Below, one piece after another: positions 47,601-62,600 of a stretch of DNA of 64,000 nucleotides. A model generated the notes under the pieces. The model did no database searches, was not told the origin of the DNA, and saw only the letters and a list, made by a program, of their open reading frames with translations. How positions within the stretch are numbered: the stretch's first letter is position 1; the number at the start of each line of letters is the position of its first letter. Position numbers and translations under genes: made by a program. Source of the stretch: Dimorphilus gyrociliatus (Eukaryota; Annelida; Polychaeta; Dinophilidae); the NCBI GenBank assembly GCA_904063045.1, contig CAJFCJ010000028.1, positions 687,230 through 751,229 on the forward strand. Reading direction: 5' to 3'.

Positions 47601-50600
47601 TGAAACAACATTAAAAAAGAGAGGTTAGTCGAGACGCGGTGCACAAAGAATTGACAAAATAGAATTTCTCAACAACGGAGTATCATTCGTTTGTATTGTC
47701 GCCGACATTGAACACACCCTTCATAAGAATTTTATCATGCAGGGAGAAACGCCTAGTAACATTTTCTCTTACAATGAATTAATTTTTTTTCTACATTATT
47801 CTTCACAAATCGAGAAAAAAAGAAAAAAAAAACAATAGAAAACGAGTATATACAACTAAAGTTATGAATAAATAACCAGCTCTCTTTTTTGCATTGTATG
47901 TACAATTATTCGTTTCGTAATAAACTAAAGCGAATGCATGAGCTTAAACAAGAACTGTATAAACAGTACGGCTCTGTAAAACAGTTTGTCAATACCCGGT
48001 CACTAATAGATGGCGTTATTATTAATAATTTATTTTTATTCCACTACCGCTACAAAAGATGGGTAGTTCTTTTCTTAAATAAATAAATGCACTAGTAGTT
48101 TACTTGTTAACAGTCTCGTTTTTCCAGTTTGCATAAAAAATAGGAAGAAGCAAAGATTTTTGCGAGAAAAATGAGATGTTAAGTAAATCTGTATAGCCAA
48201 AAGAAAAAAAAACTTGTATATACTGTATACATATATACACTTCATGAGTGAAAAGCTGCTAAAGTTCATAGAAATAATACAATTTCGGTTATTCGTATAA
48301 ATAAAAAAAAAAGAAAAAAAGTAGATTATAAGGGAGAATAGTAAAGTTGTTTAAATTACTTTTTCTTCTTTGCAAACTTAAACTCAAAGAGTAGTGAGAA
48401 ATTTTGCGAAACAAGAAAAAAGTAATTCTCAAAATGTTGCTTTTTTCGTTTTTTTTTCTAAAGCTGTACTGTTTATGCATTTCTTGGCATAGATCTAAAA
48501 AGCCTAAGATAATAATTCGCCCTTCTTGCCAACGTCCTTTTCTGGCAAAGAAAATCAAGTGACGATATACGAGAAGAGGACAAACAACGGAGACGAATCA
48601 CTGTTTTATAGCCTATAACTCACAGTTCTTTGGTTAATTCCTTCTGGTAGGAAATCGGGCATTGTAAAGCGTCTAAGATTCGTTTTTGAACATCCAACAT
48701 CTTGAGAATCTCATTGATCCATAGTTCTTTTACCTGCTCTTTTGACATAGGATCCTCTCCTTCTTTCGTATCTACTCTATCGACGCAACAGACATATTTG
48801 GAATCCGAGCCTGGACTTACATCTTCTAATGTAAAACAAACGGATGGATCTGAGACTGATTGGGCAGCAATTCCTGTTGGGGGTCTAGTCTCCAATTTCA
48901 TATTGTTAGCCTGAAAGGAAATACTGCACTTAAGAACACTTCTGTTAAATTTACGAGAACAAAAAACGTAAGAAAACGGAGAAAAATTAAACAAAATACT
49001 TGTATATTTTAAAAACCACTTTATATAATAAATTAACAAACCTTGACGCTATTGATATAAGTTAACCTCGGAGCTGATAATTTGCTACGTTTATTCTCCG
49101 TTTCAACACTAAATATTACAATTTGCTCAAAAAGGAAGATTTTCAATTCTCTCGTCTTTCCTTGTTCACGTTTATTTGCTACTTTCGAGTTTATTTCATA
49201 AACTTGGAAGAAGCCTTGCAATAGCAATTTACCTTGAGCAGTGATTTTACCCTGAAAATATTAAATCATTGATATTTAAGAACAGTTAAATACTAAAGAT
49301 ATTATAAATAATTAATAAAAGTTATACATCGAATCCTTCAAGTCTTCCTAAAGTCATCATATCGTTTGCTGCTTTTGGTACTACTTTCATAACCTGCAGT
49401 GCTTTATGCAAATTTTCGCTGCGTTCGCCCAGTTTTTCAGTTTGTTTTATAATATCTTTTAATAGCAATTGATATTTCATTATCCTTTGAACGGGCTTGA
49501 TGAGCAAGTCTGTTATTCCTAATCGATGTTTGAGAACTTCCCTCGTTTTCTATTTTTAAAACAAAGTAATGAATATAAAATAGTTGTCATTAAGTTGAAA
49601 ATCAATTCAAATCATATTTCATACAAATTAATTAGACAAGAAAGAGATAAATTTAGTATACAGCTCAAGGTTATTTATTATCCATTTTTTTTCCCTTTTC
49701 AATCATCTCTCTCCCCTATTCCACTATTGTTTTATTGTTATTTATTAAATCAGATAAGTCCTATATAACATTTAATAATGATTATATAATATTTTACTCC
49801 CATGATAAATATTTCGAGAAAGGCGAAAAGAAAGCGTAATTGATCGTTCGATCAAAATCATAACAGCAATCAATCAAGATAACCGAAAAGATCGATTGTG
49901 GTTTTTTTTTCCTTCTACACTTCTCTTTTGTTAATGTCATCTTTCTTCCCTTTTTACAAATTTTTCCCTTCTACTACACGTTTTCTATCTCTACAATCGT
50001 TTTTTGTCGACAATTTTCAACCGATTTCGAATATATTCTATCTACCCTTACTTAATGATCAGTCTCAGAAGGAAACCCTAAAACTGCACGCAGAATCAAA
50101 GACTAGGCGCACAAAATGTAAGTATTTATCCGTCGAAGGAAACAGAATTGAGCCTGCAGCGACGGAATGGTAATTATTCAAGTTAAAGGTTGTTTTTTGC
50201 AACAGTGGCCTACAGGCAACTAGATGGAGAACGAAAGAGGTTATAGTTTATCATATCCTTATCAATAAACCCGTTTATCAGCAAACAAAAAGTATATACA
50301 TAGACAAGGATTAAGAAGTCGGAAGTCGAAAAACTTACGTCAAAATAATCGCTATATTCGGCAACAATATATTCACTTTTCGGCTTATTTTGACAATATT
50401 TTACATAAATTCCATACATTCTCTTTTCCTGTAAAACGAAGAGAATACAATTAATTTTTACTTCTCTTTGAATTGAAAAACACCTACATATTTCACAAAC
50501 ATCCAACCAACTTTTTCGGGATCTTCAATATTCTTTGAGATTTCTTGCAAAAAGGTTCTACAAGATGAAATAACATTTGTTAACCCTAAGTGGAATTGCG

Positions 50601-53600
50601 CTATTTTTATACAAACTGCAAATGCCATTCGTATATGTGCTGAATATTGCCGAACACAATTTTATCCTTGCCTTCCATACCTTCGGGCAAAGGATTTTCT
50701 TTCATGTAAACCATGTAGCCTTTCGTCAACTTTTCCAGATCATTTACGTAATCTTTCTCAGTCTCCATCAATTCGTAGAGTATATACCTAATTTAAATAA
50801 AAATACATATATTAGTATATCCTGTAAACTGTTTAAATACAATAAGGAAAATCAAAAGTTGATAATTAATAAAGAAAGAAGCTAAAAATAAGTACAATAA
50901 TTGTACAAATGCAATAAAATTATGTAATTGACACCTAGTCTTATTAGGGTTTTATAGGTTTTCCGTTTTTTATTCAATAAAGTTTAATTAAAACGAAAGA
51001 AAGAATTGTAAAAAGTGTAAATTGCGACATTTTAATTTATTTATGGTCTACTTTATATTTATTCATAACAGGTCAATTCAGAACAGATTTCGAATCTCGA
51101 TGAAGGAAAAATTTTTCAACCGGAAAGAAGTAAATAGAAAGGAGATGTGAGAGTGGCGGAAAGAAAAGAGAGATGGAGGAGAGGAAGACGAACAATTATG
51201 TAAGACATGTATAAGAAATTATCCAGAAAGGAACATATTTAAATATTTAAATATTCTCTTTCAATAGTTTACAAAGAGAATTTCTAATAACTTTAGACAG
51301 GAAATTCGCTCTTTAAGAGTTGAACTTTTTCAAAGGGAAAACTTGTAAAAATATTGATTATTTGATCAGTTAACAACTTTTATAAGTAATAAAATTAGTT
51401 TCCATATAAACGGATAGGTTGTTCCTTTCCTTTTTTTTTATAAAGGTTAATAAGGGAAACTATGTAAATAAATAAAGAGAAATATCGCTATTATACTGAT
51501 ATATATACTGTATATACAGTATAATAAAAAAAAATAACTAACTTTCTCTTAGTCCTCACTTGCTCCAAACGTTTTGCTTCGGGGTCTTCATCAGCAGCAG
51601 CAGTCTCAGCCCCAGCATCCGGAGTTTCTTCATCTACAACAGGTGTCTCAGGACTTTCCTCTCGCTTCTCTTCAACCTCTTTTTCTGGTGTTTCAACCTT
51701 CTCAACTACTTCCTCTTTGCTTTGAACATCGGTCGTTTCCGTTTCCACTTCTACAGTAAAATTTTCTTCAAATATCTGATCGGGTTTTTCGCCGATATTC
51801 GTTGCTGCTGAAGGATAAGCTGAGATTTCAGGCATAGGAGGAGGTATTTCAACTTCTGTTTCTTCTAATTCTTCATTTGGAACTTCTATTTCATAAAATA
51901 AATAAAAAAGGTATTAAATAGGATAAATACATAGTTGTTTTTTGTTACTGAGAATAATCTAAGTGTACTCTATACATACAATATACATATACTATATATA
52001 TATATGTGTATATACAGTATTATTAATATTCAATCGTATTATGAAGATCTACTTAAATCATTTAGAAAGAACTAGTAGAACAATACATGCTTTAAACAAA
52101 CGAGGGGGTTGAAAGAAAAATAGACTTATTTATGAATGGATAAAATGGGACAGGCTTTAGATTAATGGATTGTTTTCAAGTCACGCTACATTTAGCGGAC
52201 TGAACGATACAATTACAATCTTGCTATATTTGTTAACGGTATTCTACTGAACAAATTAGCTGAATTTTACTCTTTCAACACTAAACAAAACAAAATGACG
52301 ATAGTAGAAAAATAGAGAAATTAGCTAATAAATAAAATATTCTGATATTCTAAAAAACGAAAATGATCAATTTTAATAAGAAACAATAAAGAATATGAAA
52401 AGGAATCTTAAGCAATTTAATACTCAAAGTGAAACTTTCAGCATTAAATAGTATAATATTTATAAATTATGTATAAAAATAGAGATATTTAATCTAATCG
52501 AATGTTGGAAGAATTCAACTACTAGATTAAATGAAAAAAAGAGGAAAAATCCTTAATTCAATTCTTTTGACATTAGTAAAATACAAAACAACGAAGAAAG
52601 TAAGATAGATTTATCATTCTAGAGCTTTTCTATAAATTGGGCTTTTTTATTATGTATATTAATGCCCTACATGGTATAGATCAGTCTAAAAACTATGCAG
52701 TATTTATTGTTATAATATATAGACTACAAAGGCCATATATATGAATTTGTTAAGCAAAATATGGAATTCCTAGCTTTCTATTATTTTTTTATTATCTATT
52801 TCAGCTTAACATCTTTACAGGCTTTTTTCATTGTTTGCTTATAAAGAGAAATTTTTCTGCTCATCTACAGGTAAAACTATCAATATAATATTGTTAGGAA
52901 GCAAGAAAAATGTTCAAGAAACAGAGAAAGGCATCGAGAACAAAAGGAGATTGAGAAAAACACGAATATAACAACTTTTATATAGTGGTTTAAGAAAACA
53001 ATAATAAAAAGAGCATAAAATTGATAGAAACATGATAGTAAATAATTCAGATTTACCTGCAGAAGGAGGTGGTCCTTGAGCAGCAGCTTCATTTCTAGAT
53101 GGCGTTGCAGTTCCATCCTGATTAAAAGATAAATGTTGAAAATTAGACAAATCTAGATGAAATACATATAAAATTTATGCAAAAGAAAACGACCAACACA
53201 CACATATACATATATATATACAGTATATCTATGTATATACTTAAATATATGTAAATTGTATATATATATGTTTATATCAGTCATAGAAGATGCAAAATAA
53301 TATATCTTCTCCGAAATTTCGTTAAAAATGGTAAAAAATAAATGAAGAAATCGTATGTATCTTTTTCATTTAAGTACAATAAATTAGTTTTTACGTTGTT
53401 AGATCGCCAAGAAAGGGGACAAACAAGATTACTTCACAGATGAAGATTCCAACTCCTTGCAAATATACAACGCCCACTTTATTAGAAGGCGAATAGCAAA
53501 ATTACCTTTTCCGCTTCAATTGTTTTCCTCTTTATGCAGAAGCAAACAATTTTGTACAAACAGCATAAACTATCAGCCATCCCTAAGCCTTTTCTACCTT

Positions 53601-56600
53601 AGAACAAATCCATCATAAACAATGATACATTCTTAGTTCTAAATATTTAAAAATATAAAGAATAACAATTTCTTTTTTAGCTATTCTTCAATTTCTATAA
53701 ATTTCCTTAAGCTAAATCTCTTAAAAGTCCAAAGAAGCAGCTAAAGAAGAATCATTTAATTCAACTAGAGATTCTTGAATTTTCTTTATAAACACAAAAA
53801 TAGCATTCATACAGGCAAATTTACCATAAATGAAAAAATTACATGAAATTTACTACTTTTACTAATTTATGCGCAGTTTATTTTATACATCACGACTTTT
53901 TCTAGACGTCGCCCAACAACTACGTCAGTCATCAGCGCATTCTTGTGGATTTAATTCAATCCTATCTCCTTCTACAACTCGAAAAGCTAGTCCATATCGC
54001 TTACAATAAAAATAAACAGAATAGCATAGTTTAAAGCCTTTTGATTTTTTTCAAATATCCAATTTTAGAGAGAAATAGGTGTAAAAAAGAGAAAACTGTT
54101 CATTTAATTATACAGAATATAGTACATACAAATTGTAATATATGTATTGATAGGGCTATACCATAGTGAATATTTACATTAAATTTATTACACTATATAA
54201 ATACAATAATGGTCGTAAAATGTATCAGATATAAACTTTATGTATATGTCATTAAGCTCCTTTTAAAAAATATCAAAAAGATATTACTCATAACCTCAAT
54301 AGTGAAATGTACCATTTTCAGTGTAGATATTCTTATTAATAATTAATAAGTCATACGATATTATAAAATAACATTTTGCACAGTTACGTTGAACATGTAG
54401 CGGAATTTTTTTTTTTGATATTAACGTAATTCTAAACAGGAAAGAACCGGTAAAACGAAGGAAGACAATTAATTGTCGTCATAAAACGTTTACCTCTTAT
54501 AAATTTCAAATGTTTTGTTCAATATTATTAAAAGTAAAGGATATATGAAAAATAGTAAGAATGATACAAAAATCTTTATTTTTCCCCTTTTATCTTGTTT
54601 GTTATTCTTTTAAATTTAATTAGGATGAAAATAGAAATGGTTGTTTTTTTTTTCTGTTTCCATTATTTTTTATCATTTCCTTTATCTTTCCTCTATTACG
54701 TATGTCCTAAATTCAACTACAAATTTTGTTTAATGAGAACGTATCTAGTTGCGAAATTCAACAACAAAAAAAAAACAAACATAGCTGAATAGGTTTTATA
54801 AAGTAAACTAGAAAAAATAACAGTAAGATTGCAATTATTTAAAGAAAAATAGAGAAAGAAAACATCTATATATACAAATACAGCAAACACTCAAGTCCGA
54901 ACCACTAAGAGAAATAACATATAAAATCTACACAAATTAAGTATAAATATACTACAGAAGTAAATAAATAAATAAGTTATATTATTAACATTTTAGTCCT
55001 TAGAAAAGGAATAAGGTACTTAGATAACTATTGTATAGGCCTACCTATAAACATATACACTGTATATTCATCTAAACGCAATCTACAATATCTCTTTCTC
55101 ATATGAAACTATTACTATCTCTTTTAGTTAGGTTGTTCTTTTCTGTATTTTTCAATAGGAAGCCACTTACATAAAATAGAACTTATTAGCTATTAATTGC
55201 TATTAAACAGTAGATTTTCTGTACAGGAATAATTAACGTATCTAGGTTTTTCTTACTCTATCTTCTGCCATAAACGTTATAGAGAGGTATTAAATTCAAG
55301 CGTAAAAAGGTAACGAATCCATAAATAAAAGCATTATTACATCAAGCGTATAGTTTGAAGGGAAATTTACTTTTTCTTTTTTTTGTATTACAATGTTCTC
55401 ATTAATTTCCAGTGCTTAGTCATTCAGACAAAAGAAAATCAGGCAGTTATCCTCTTCTATCTAATAGCTATATTATAAATATTCTCTACATTTCAAGAGA
55501 AATTTGTAAGACATCTTATTCGATTCTAAATAAAAATTTGATATATATTTTGTATATTTAGAAAAGGAAAATCGTTAACATATTTTATGTTTTAAACATA
55601 TATCAAATATCTTTAATACATCTGCAGAAAATGGATTTTTATTACAGAGAATCGATAAAACTGGAATTTTATACATATCGATATATATATATATATTCCT
55701 TGCCTTGAAGGATATGACGAACTCTACTCATTTTTAAATACAGAGTACTGACTTATATTTAGATATCTACTTTTAAATAGAGAAAATGCTTCTAAATTTA
55801 ATTACAGCAGCATCTAGAATTTTTTTGCCCTATATCACTTGGCAGTTAACCTTCACAAAGGTCAGAAGGATGGGTAGTTGACCGTTTAAGTAGCCTCGAA
55901 AGACTTTAATATCTAACGTATAGAATTTAAGCATTTGAGCAGCTTAAATGGTTATATTCCTTCGAAATTAGATAGATTAGTTAATTACATATATTACAAT
56001 AGTATTCTATTTACTGATAATAAGTTTCCTATGCAAATTTAATTCGACTGGATAGTGATTTTCAATAGATTCACATGTCTTTCATATTTTGTAACGTTTA
56101 AAAGACAGGACTACTTATTATTCATGCATAAAACATGTTTAATGTACTAAACAACTATCTTTCGGCTTAGAAAGTAAAGAGGTCACCTTTCAGGTTATAA
56201 AATTTATGCAACATCAAAAGGACGCCTACACGTACAAAATGTCGGAGAAAAGATATACACAAGTGTGTGTAATGTGAATGTATAGGGAGTATACCTCAGG
56301 TGGAAGTTCTTCTTGAGGAGCAACAATTGCTCCATCAACTTTCTTCTCATCTATAGATTGTCGGAGGTTCTGTTAGAATAAAAAACCGAAATAATCTATT
56401 AATGAAAATCAATAGGTCTATATAATTGTATATAATTAATGCGCAATTGATCATGAGCTGCTATGTAGGCCTTTACGAGCCAGTGTACTGCAACGGACGA
56501 GCCTAAGCTAACCTTTGCAGACCGGGGGTGTCAACTATGTAATTTTTTTCCAAATCGATAACTTATATTAATTCTCGACGCTAGCTCCCCCTACTTTTAA

Positions 56601-59600
56601 AGAAACTTAGGCTGATTCTTACTTTCGTACAATCCGAACTATTATCGCTACAAACTGTCTGCAATTCTGCATCGACAACCTTGCCGCTGAGACAACTGAA
56701 AAATGACCAGAATTTTCCACCACTTCCGGTCTGGCGTGTTTTCATATTTTTCCCCATTATTCTCAATATTCGAGCATGGTTTGGGCCAATGTTCATGTTC
56801 TAAAAGCCAGCCGGCTTTATCCATAAGTCGTAGAACGCATACTATAGATAAGCCGATTTCAAAGTCCGCCGAAAAAATCGTTTTTTTATTCAGTTTGCCT
56901 TTTTAGGTAATCTTTTCGCTTTATATAGTGTGCATATCAGGACGGTTTTTATTGTTTGCTTTCAAGGCCAAACATATTGAATTACATTTATGAATATTTA
57001 CAATCGAATTTTCAGAAGGGAGACGGCAGGGGTAAAAGGCCATAAATGAAAAAATGAATAAAATCATCTTTCGAAAGGTAACCTAAATCATCTACAGCAT
57101 ATATTGCTTACATATAACATTCCCAATATTTAAATGGAAAATGTATAGAATATATATAAATATATATTACCCTATTAGTATTATTTGTATCATAATATTC
57201 ATTCTACATATTTATTATCAATTCATTATTATATAAATGTTATAAACTATTATCTTAAGAAATAGTTACAAATGTAAAAGTTCACGATTCTCTCCATCTT
57301 TTTATCAGTTAAAAAGTATTTAATTCTTAGCATTTATCTGTTAAATTCGTTGCTATTTATAAAAAATATTCAGTAAAAACGTACAAGTCGTATTTGTTAA
57401 ATGTATATATATACCTATTATGCATAATAAAAAATATATATACACCTATATGATAATTAAATTACTTCTTGTGATCTTTAGGACACGTATAGCTAAATAA
57501 ATATATATAAATATATATATATATGTATAGACATATCTGTCTACAAAGGGGGAGAATAACCCTGAATGCTAAGGATGAATATTAGGATTTAGCGATTCAC
57601 ATTAGTTTTCTATAATTACTTCTGCGAGTAAACACATACGTTAATTTACGTGACTTTAGCTAAACTGGTAAAAAACAGAAATCGTATATTTTCGGAATCG
57701 TTTTCATCTAGACCCAAATACTTTACTATCTGTAGACTATTTAGAGGGATACGTTTCGTATTTCCAATACCAATTAAGTGAGACGCCGTTAAAATACTTT
57801 GGAGAAAGAAAAAAGAAGGCAAAGAAGTTCTAGTTTGCCTACACGCTTCATTTGGCAGAGGCCTCGCAGCCTGCAATTTTGTTTCGTCTATTAATATAAC
57901 TTGACCTCAAAAAAATAAATTAATGATTTTTCTATATTTATATATACATTGTATATATAGAGGCATTATTTTACTTATTAATAAACAAATCATTTTTCGA
58001 AGCAATATTTCCCATGGAAATCCGATTAGATAAATAAAAAAAGTGGATAAAAAAGAAAAGAAGTATAAATAAAAGATTTTCCCTCTATTTCTTTATCTCT
58101 CTTTTTTTTAATTTCTGATCACATTCTAATAAAATTTATCATTCATAAAACAACTACGTAACAACATTTTAACGGGATTTCAATCTAAAATTACGATATA
58201 TTGGAACCGATTCAATATTTGTCTACGCCTCAGGCTCAGATAAAATATCTTCATCTCAACCAATAACGCAATCGTAGACCTTAAGCCTGTTTACTAATGA
58301 TAAATATATAAAATTATAGTTTGCCAGTCTAAGTATTGACCAATGCAGTTGTAGCCGATACACTCAATAAATTAACGAAACAGAGAACATGTAGAAAACG
58401 AAATAAGAAAGTCTACAATGTAGTTATGATTATTTCCAACTTTAATATATATATATAAATAACAAATGGGGAAAGAATCTATTCGTATTCGCTTCAGTAT
58501 GGAAGTCCTTGACAAACTTATAAAATTTCGCTTGGTATTAGACAAAAAAAGAGAGGCGAGATTAAATCAACTATAGCATTGCAGTGAAAAATTATTAATA
58601 ATCCTATATTATATAGAAAAGCTATTTTTAAAATTTGAACGATAACAGAAACAATAATAATTAAACTGGATGAAATTAAAATAAAGATAATAATAACCAT
58701 AGAATACTAATGATAATAACAAAAAGAGCCTTCTTCCATTTTTTTAAAGATAGAAATGAACAGATATATGGATAGATAGATAAATAAAACGAAAGGGAGA
58801 GAGAGAGGAAACTTAAAACAGAGTCACAGAAAAAAGGGTTTAGCGAAAAGGATAGTAATACTAGATTATGAATGAACAGCTGCAGCTGTTGATTTAAAAT
58901 TATAAAAAATAGATAATTTATTACTTTGGGATATATAAAATAAAAAATAACTTCAACAAGTGAAAAAAAAACAACAAAAACAAAACAAAATTCCTAGACT
59001 ATTTTTACTCTTAGTGTTTATTACAAAATGTTGAAATTAATTTAATTATTAAACTAAATAGTTAGATAAAGTTACCTTTTTTACTCTTCCAAAAAAAGTA
59101 CTTTTGACAAACTATAATATATACAGTATACTGTTTTAACGTAATACAGTATAATGTATACAGTGTACTATAGCCTATGTATCTTAAACGTATACATAAC
59201 CTATTTATATAGACTATTATAGATATATCTGTCTTTTTTTCTTTTCTTTTTTGATGCAATAAAATGTAATAACGCTAAGAGTTTTATTTATAGAAAAAAG
59301 ATGCTAGAGAAAAGCCGATGACGCTATAGATTATCATTTATACATTCTTTTCAAAGTTAAATAGAATATTCTGCTCGTTTATTGAATAAGCCTAAAAATT
59401 TAAATATCATGCGATATGTTTGAATTTATACTTGTATATTCCATATATGTGAATTATTTTTGGGATAATAAATTACTTGGAAAACCACTTTTTTTACATC
59501 TATGCAGATTAAAGCAGTATATCGTTAAACTTAGTGCTTTATGTTTAAAAATTATGTCAGAATAATCTATATGTGATTAATGTACACGTATATGTATATG

Positions 59601-62600
59601 TATACTGTATATATATAACACTTTAAGCTTACTAAATTGTTTTTTTTTTTCATATTTAGATATTTTATAAAACGAGAGAGAGAGAGAGAGAGAGGGAAAG
59701 AGGGAAAGAGACAGATAGCATTAAGGGAAAAACATACAAATAATGATTAATTCCTAAAATCGTAATAAACTTATCTAAATGATTTTTTTAATTTTCTTTT
59801 TGTTCTGCATATTTTGCTCAGATAATCTTGACAAAAATATACAACCACAATATTTGTGTAGATTTAGGAGGTTTTCAAAAAGTGGATAATAATTAATACA
59901 GTATAAATATTTATTTATATACTTATATATTATTATTCTATACAGAGTACAAAGGAATTTTATATTAACGAGGCAACCGAATTATATATATTGTCTTTTA
60001 TTGCACCATAATTTAATAGGCGGATGGATAGTTTTCAAAATTAAGGCCAAAAAGAAAAGATACATTTGCTCATATATTCATTGGCCAGTCTTGGCTTTGT
60101 GCTGTACAGCTTTTAAATAAATCATAAAATGTCAAAAGCATAATAAAGTTAGTGATATGTAAGTCGTTAAAAAACAAACGATAGTCAATACAATCGTCTG
60201 AAAATGTTTGTCAGCAACAGTATCGATTGAAACGCTAATAACTATACAATAAATAGGTAGCTTTATATATTTATTCTAGGATCTAGTATTCAAGATAGAA
60301 GAATACAATTTCTAAATAATACAATTCTTTAGGGTATTAGCTTAGAATAGCTGTTGGACGGTATCCAGCTTTCTTTTAATTAACGATAGGCTTAGGTGAG
60401 GAAAAAATATTTTCCATTTGAAACCATGCAATCTTAGCAGAACAATAAGATTAATCTTGTTAACGTTAAGTTATAATAAAAAATTCATAAAAAGAATAGA
60501 GCCAGCTTTTACTCCATTTGTTTATACATATATATATATATATATATATATATTCAAGTTTGCATCATTTAGATCAGGCTAAACAGAGTCACTTTTTAAA
60601 CAAAAAAAAACGTTGAATTTAGAAATGAAAAGGGAATCTATTCGTTTACCATCAGAATGTTGCAATTGGTGATAAAAATTGATATATGACAACAATTTGC
60701 AAAAAAGCCATCTGATATAGTGCACCTAGTCTGTTAGCATTTGTTAAAGTGAATCAAAACAAAAATGCTTCAACTTTTTATCATATTGAAAAGCATGAAA
60801 GCGAAAGCAAAGCGTAAAAAAAAACACTGGATGAGGGAATAGAAAAGATTCTTTTTTTTCAATCCTATAACAGATACTAGAATAAAAAATAGCAAGAAGA
60901 AGAGAGAGAGGGGGGGGAGAAGGAAGAGAGGGGGGGGAGAAGGAAGAAAGGGGGGAGGGAGGAAGGGAGGAAGACAGAGTAAAACGATTATATATAAAAT
61001 ATTAATCAAAAAGGTTCGATTACGTGGAAACGCTTCGAGAAATGCTTAGTGATGAACAATTAAGCTAAGTTTATAAATGTAATTAAACGCAAAAACTAAG
61101 GCAGGCAACCGGTTATGAGTCTGATGTATATTAAGCAGCTGTTTGCAAACGCTTTTCATCACCATCTATATTTGTCTACTACAGCTACAAAAGATCATTT
61201 TTTCTCTTTTTCGTATTCTTCTTAATAATAAAGACTTAGAACAGAAACAAAAAATATCTAACTATAAATCTAGGTATAAGGCAAGAGCAAAATGGGGGAG
61301 AGAAAGATACACATTTCTCTCAAACGACTAAAACCGGATTAATTGGGAGTAACCTTGAAACATGGCCTTGTTAATGACGTCTTAACCTGACAAACCTGAT
61401 ATGCACACTATTTTCTGAGAAAAATCCGAATAAAGAATATTCCTGTCCCGCGATATGTCCAGATCAGGCCGAAAGAGACGCGAAAATCATCAATACTTCG
61501 CGCGACAATCCTATTGCGGACAAACTATAGGGGTGTCGGCTTTCCCTGTCTGGTTTGCCAGACAAACAAGACAATTCGCGATCGCCTAATCAAACTGAAA
61601 GCCCAGCGGCCTGACGAAAGTTTTGCTGAGATAATCATCCTTTGAGAACTTTAGTTCGTTATGATAATAGGCTCATCTGTTCTGAATTTTATGAGCCGGA
61701 ACTGTTTTTTACGCATACGAAGAGAAAATTCTTATTTAGTTTTCCTTCATTTTAGACTGTTTATATCTAGTTGAACTACCACTGAGAATCTCAATCATTA
61801 GAAAACCTAAGGGTTAATGTAAATCTTAAGCTTAACAAGGAACTTTAGTGTAAACAACGGAATATTTCTACTATATTACACGAAAAATTAATAAAATTAA
61901 GCAGTTTTACTATTTAAAAACTAAGTAAAATAATAGTGTCATCTGTTTTGTACATTTTACTTGTATAAATACAGATATAGATTGTATATATTGTTATTAT
62001 TCCTATTCTAAATACCATATTCGTATAAGAATAATTCCTATATAAGAGAAAAAAAGAAAAATTAATAGCAATTTAAATATTAGTTAAAGGGCTTTCGGCT
62101 GAGCTGTCATTAATTTTAAAATTATTTCTTTACCTAAGAGTGAAAAATGATGAAAAAGTATATGATAAAGTTTTTTTAAGAGGATGAAAAATATTCATAT
62201 TAAAGAGAAAAAAGTTTTAATATCCTAGATTACTAATTGATTTTTCAACTTGGAGAAAGTTACTTTGCAACCTGTGCAGAAGTAAAAGCTGCTACAGTAG
62301 TGATAAATGTTGTTATCAAAATATTCGAAAGCTTTGGTATATATGTATTTAGGCCTAGTAGCTTAGATGAGTGATACAGGCTTGAAATGATTAGAAATGA
62401 TAAGATAACCTTTTAAAACCTCTTCATTATGTTTTCTGTACAGATATATAACTTTCTCATCAAAATATATAATTCATAATTTTAACTACCATGCTATATC
62501 TTAGCTATGAGATATTTAGCATAAAAGAGTGCGTTAGACATAACAATTGCCTATTTTACTAAACGACCATAAGATAGCTGTCTAATCCGTCTAATAGCTA

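Noticed and set aside
48289-48558. 89-codon minus-strand open frame in the TRIO intron
   Set aside because: Rich in F, K, S and L from homopolymers, without acceptor/donor phase fitting the TRIO exons.
57646-57876. 76-codon minus-strand open frame
   Set aside because: Only its first 26 bases are bordered by splice sites that fit the TRIO frame. The rest reads through a donor and shows no similarity, so only the microexon was kept as a hypothesis.
61449-61589. 44-codon plus-strand open frame starting [15 protein letters not shown] in the GC island
   Set aside because: Too short, no splice or promoter context on that strand, and base composition alone explains an open frame; kept only as part of the island.
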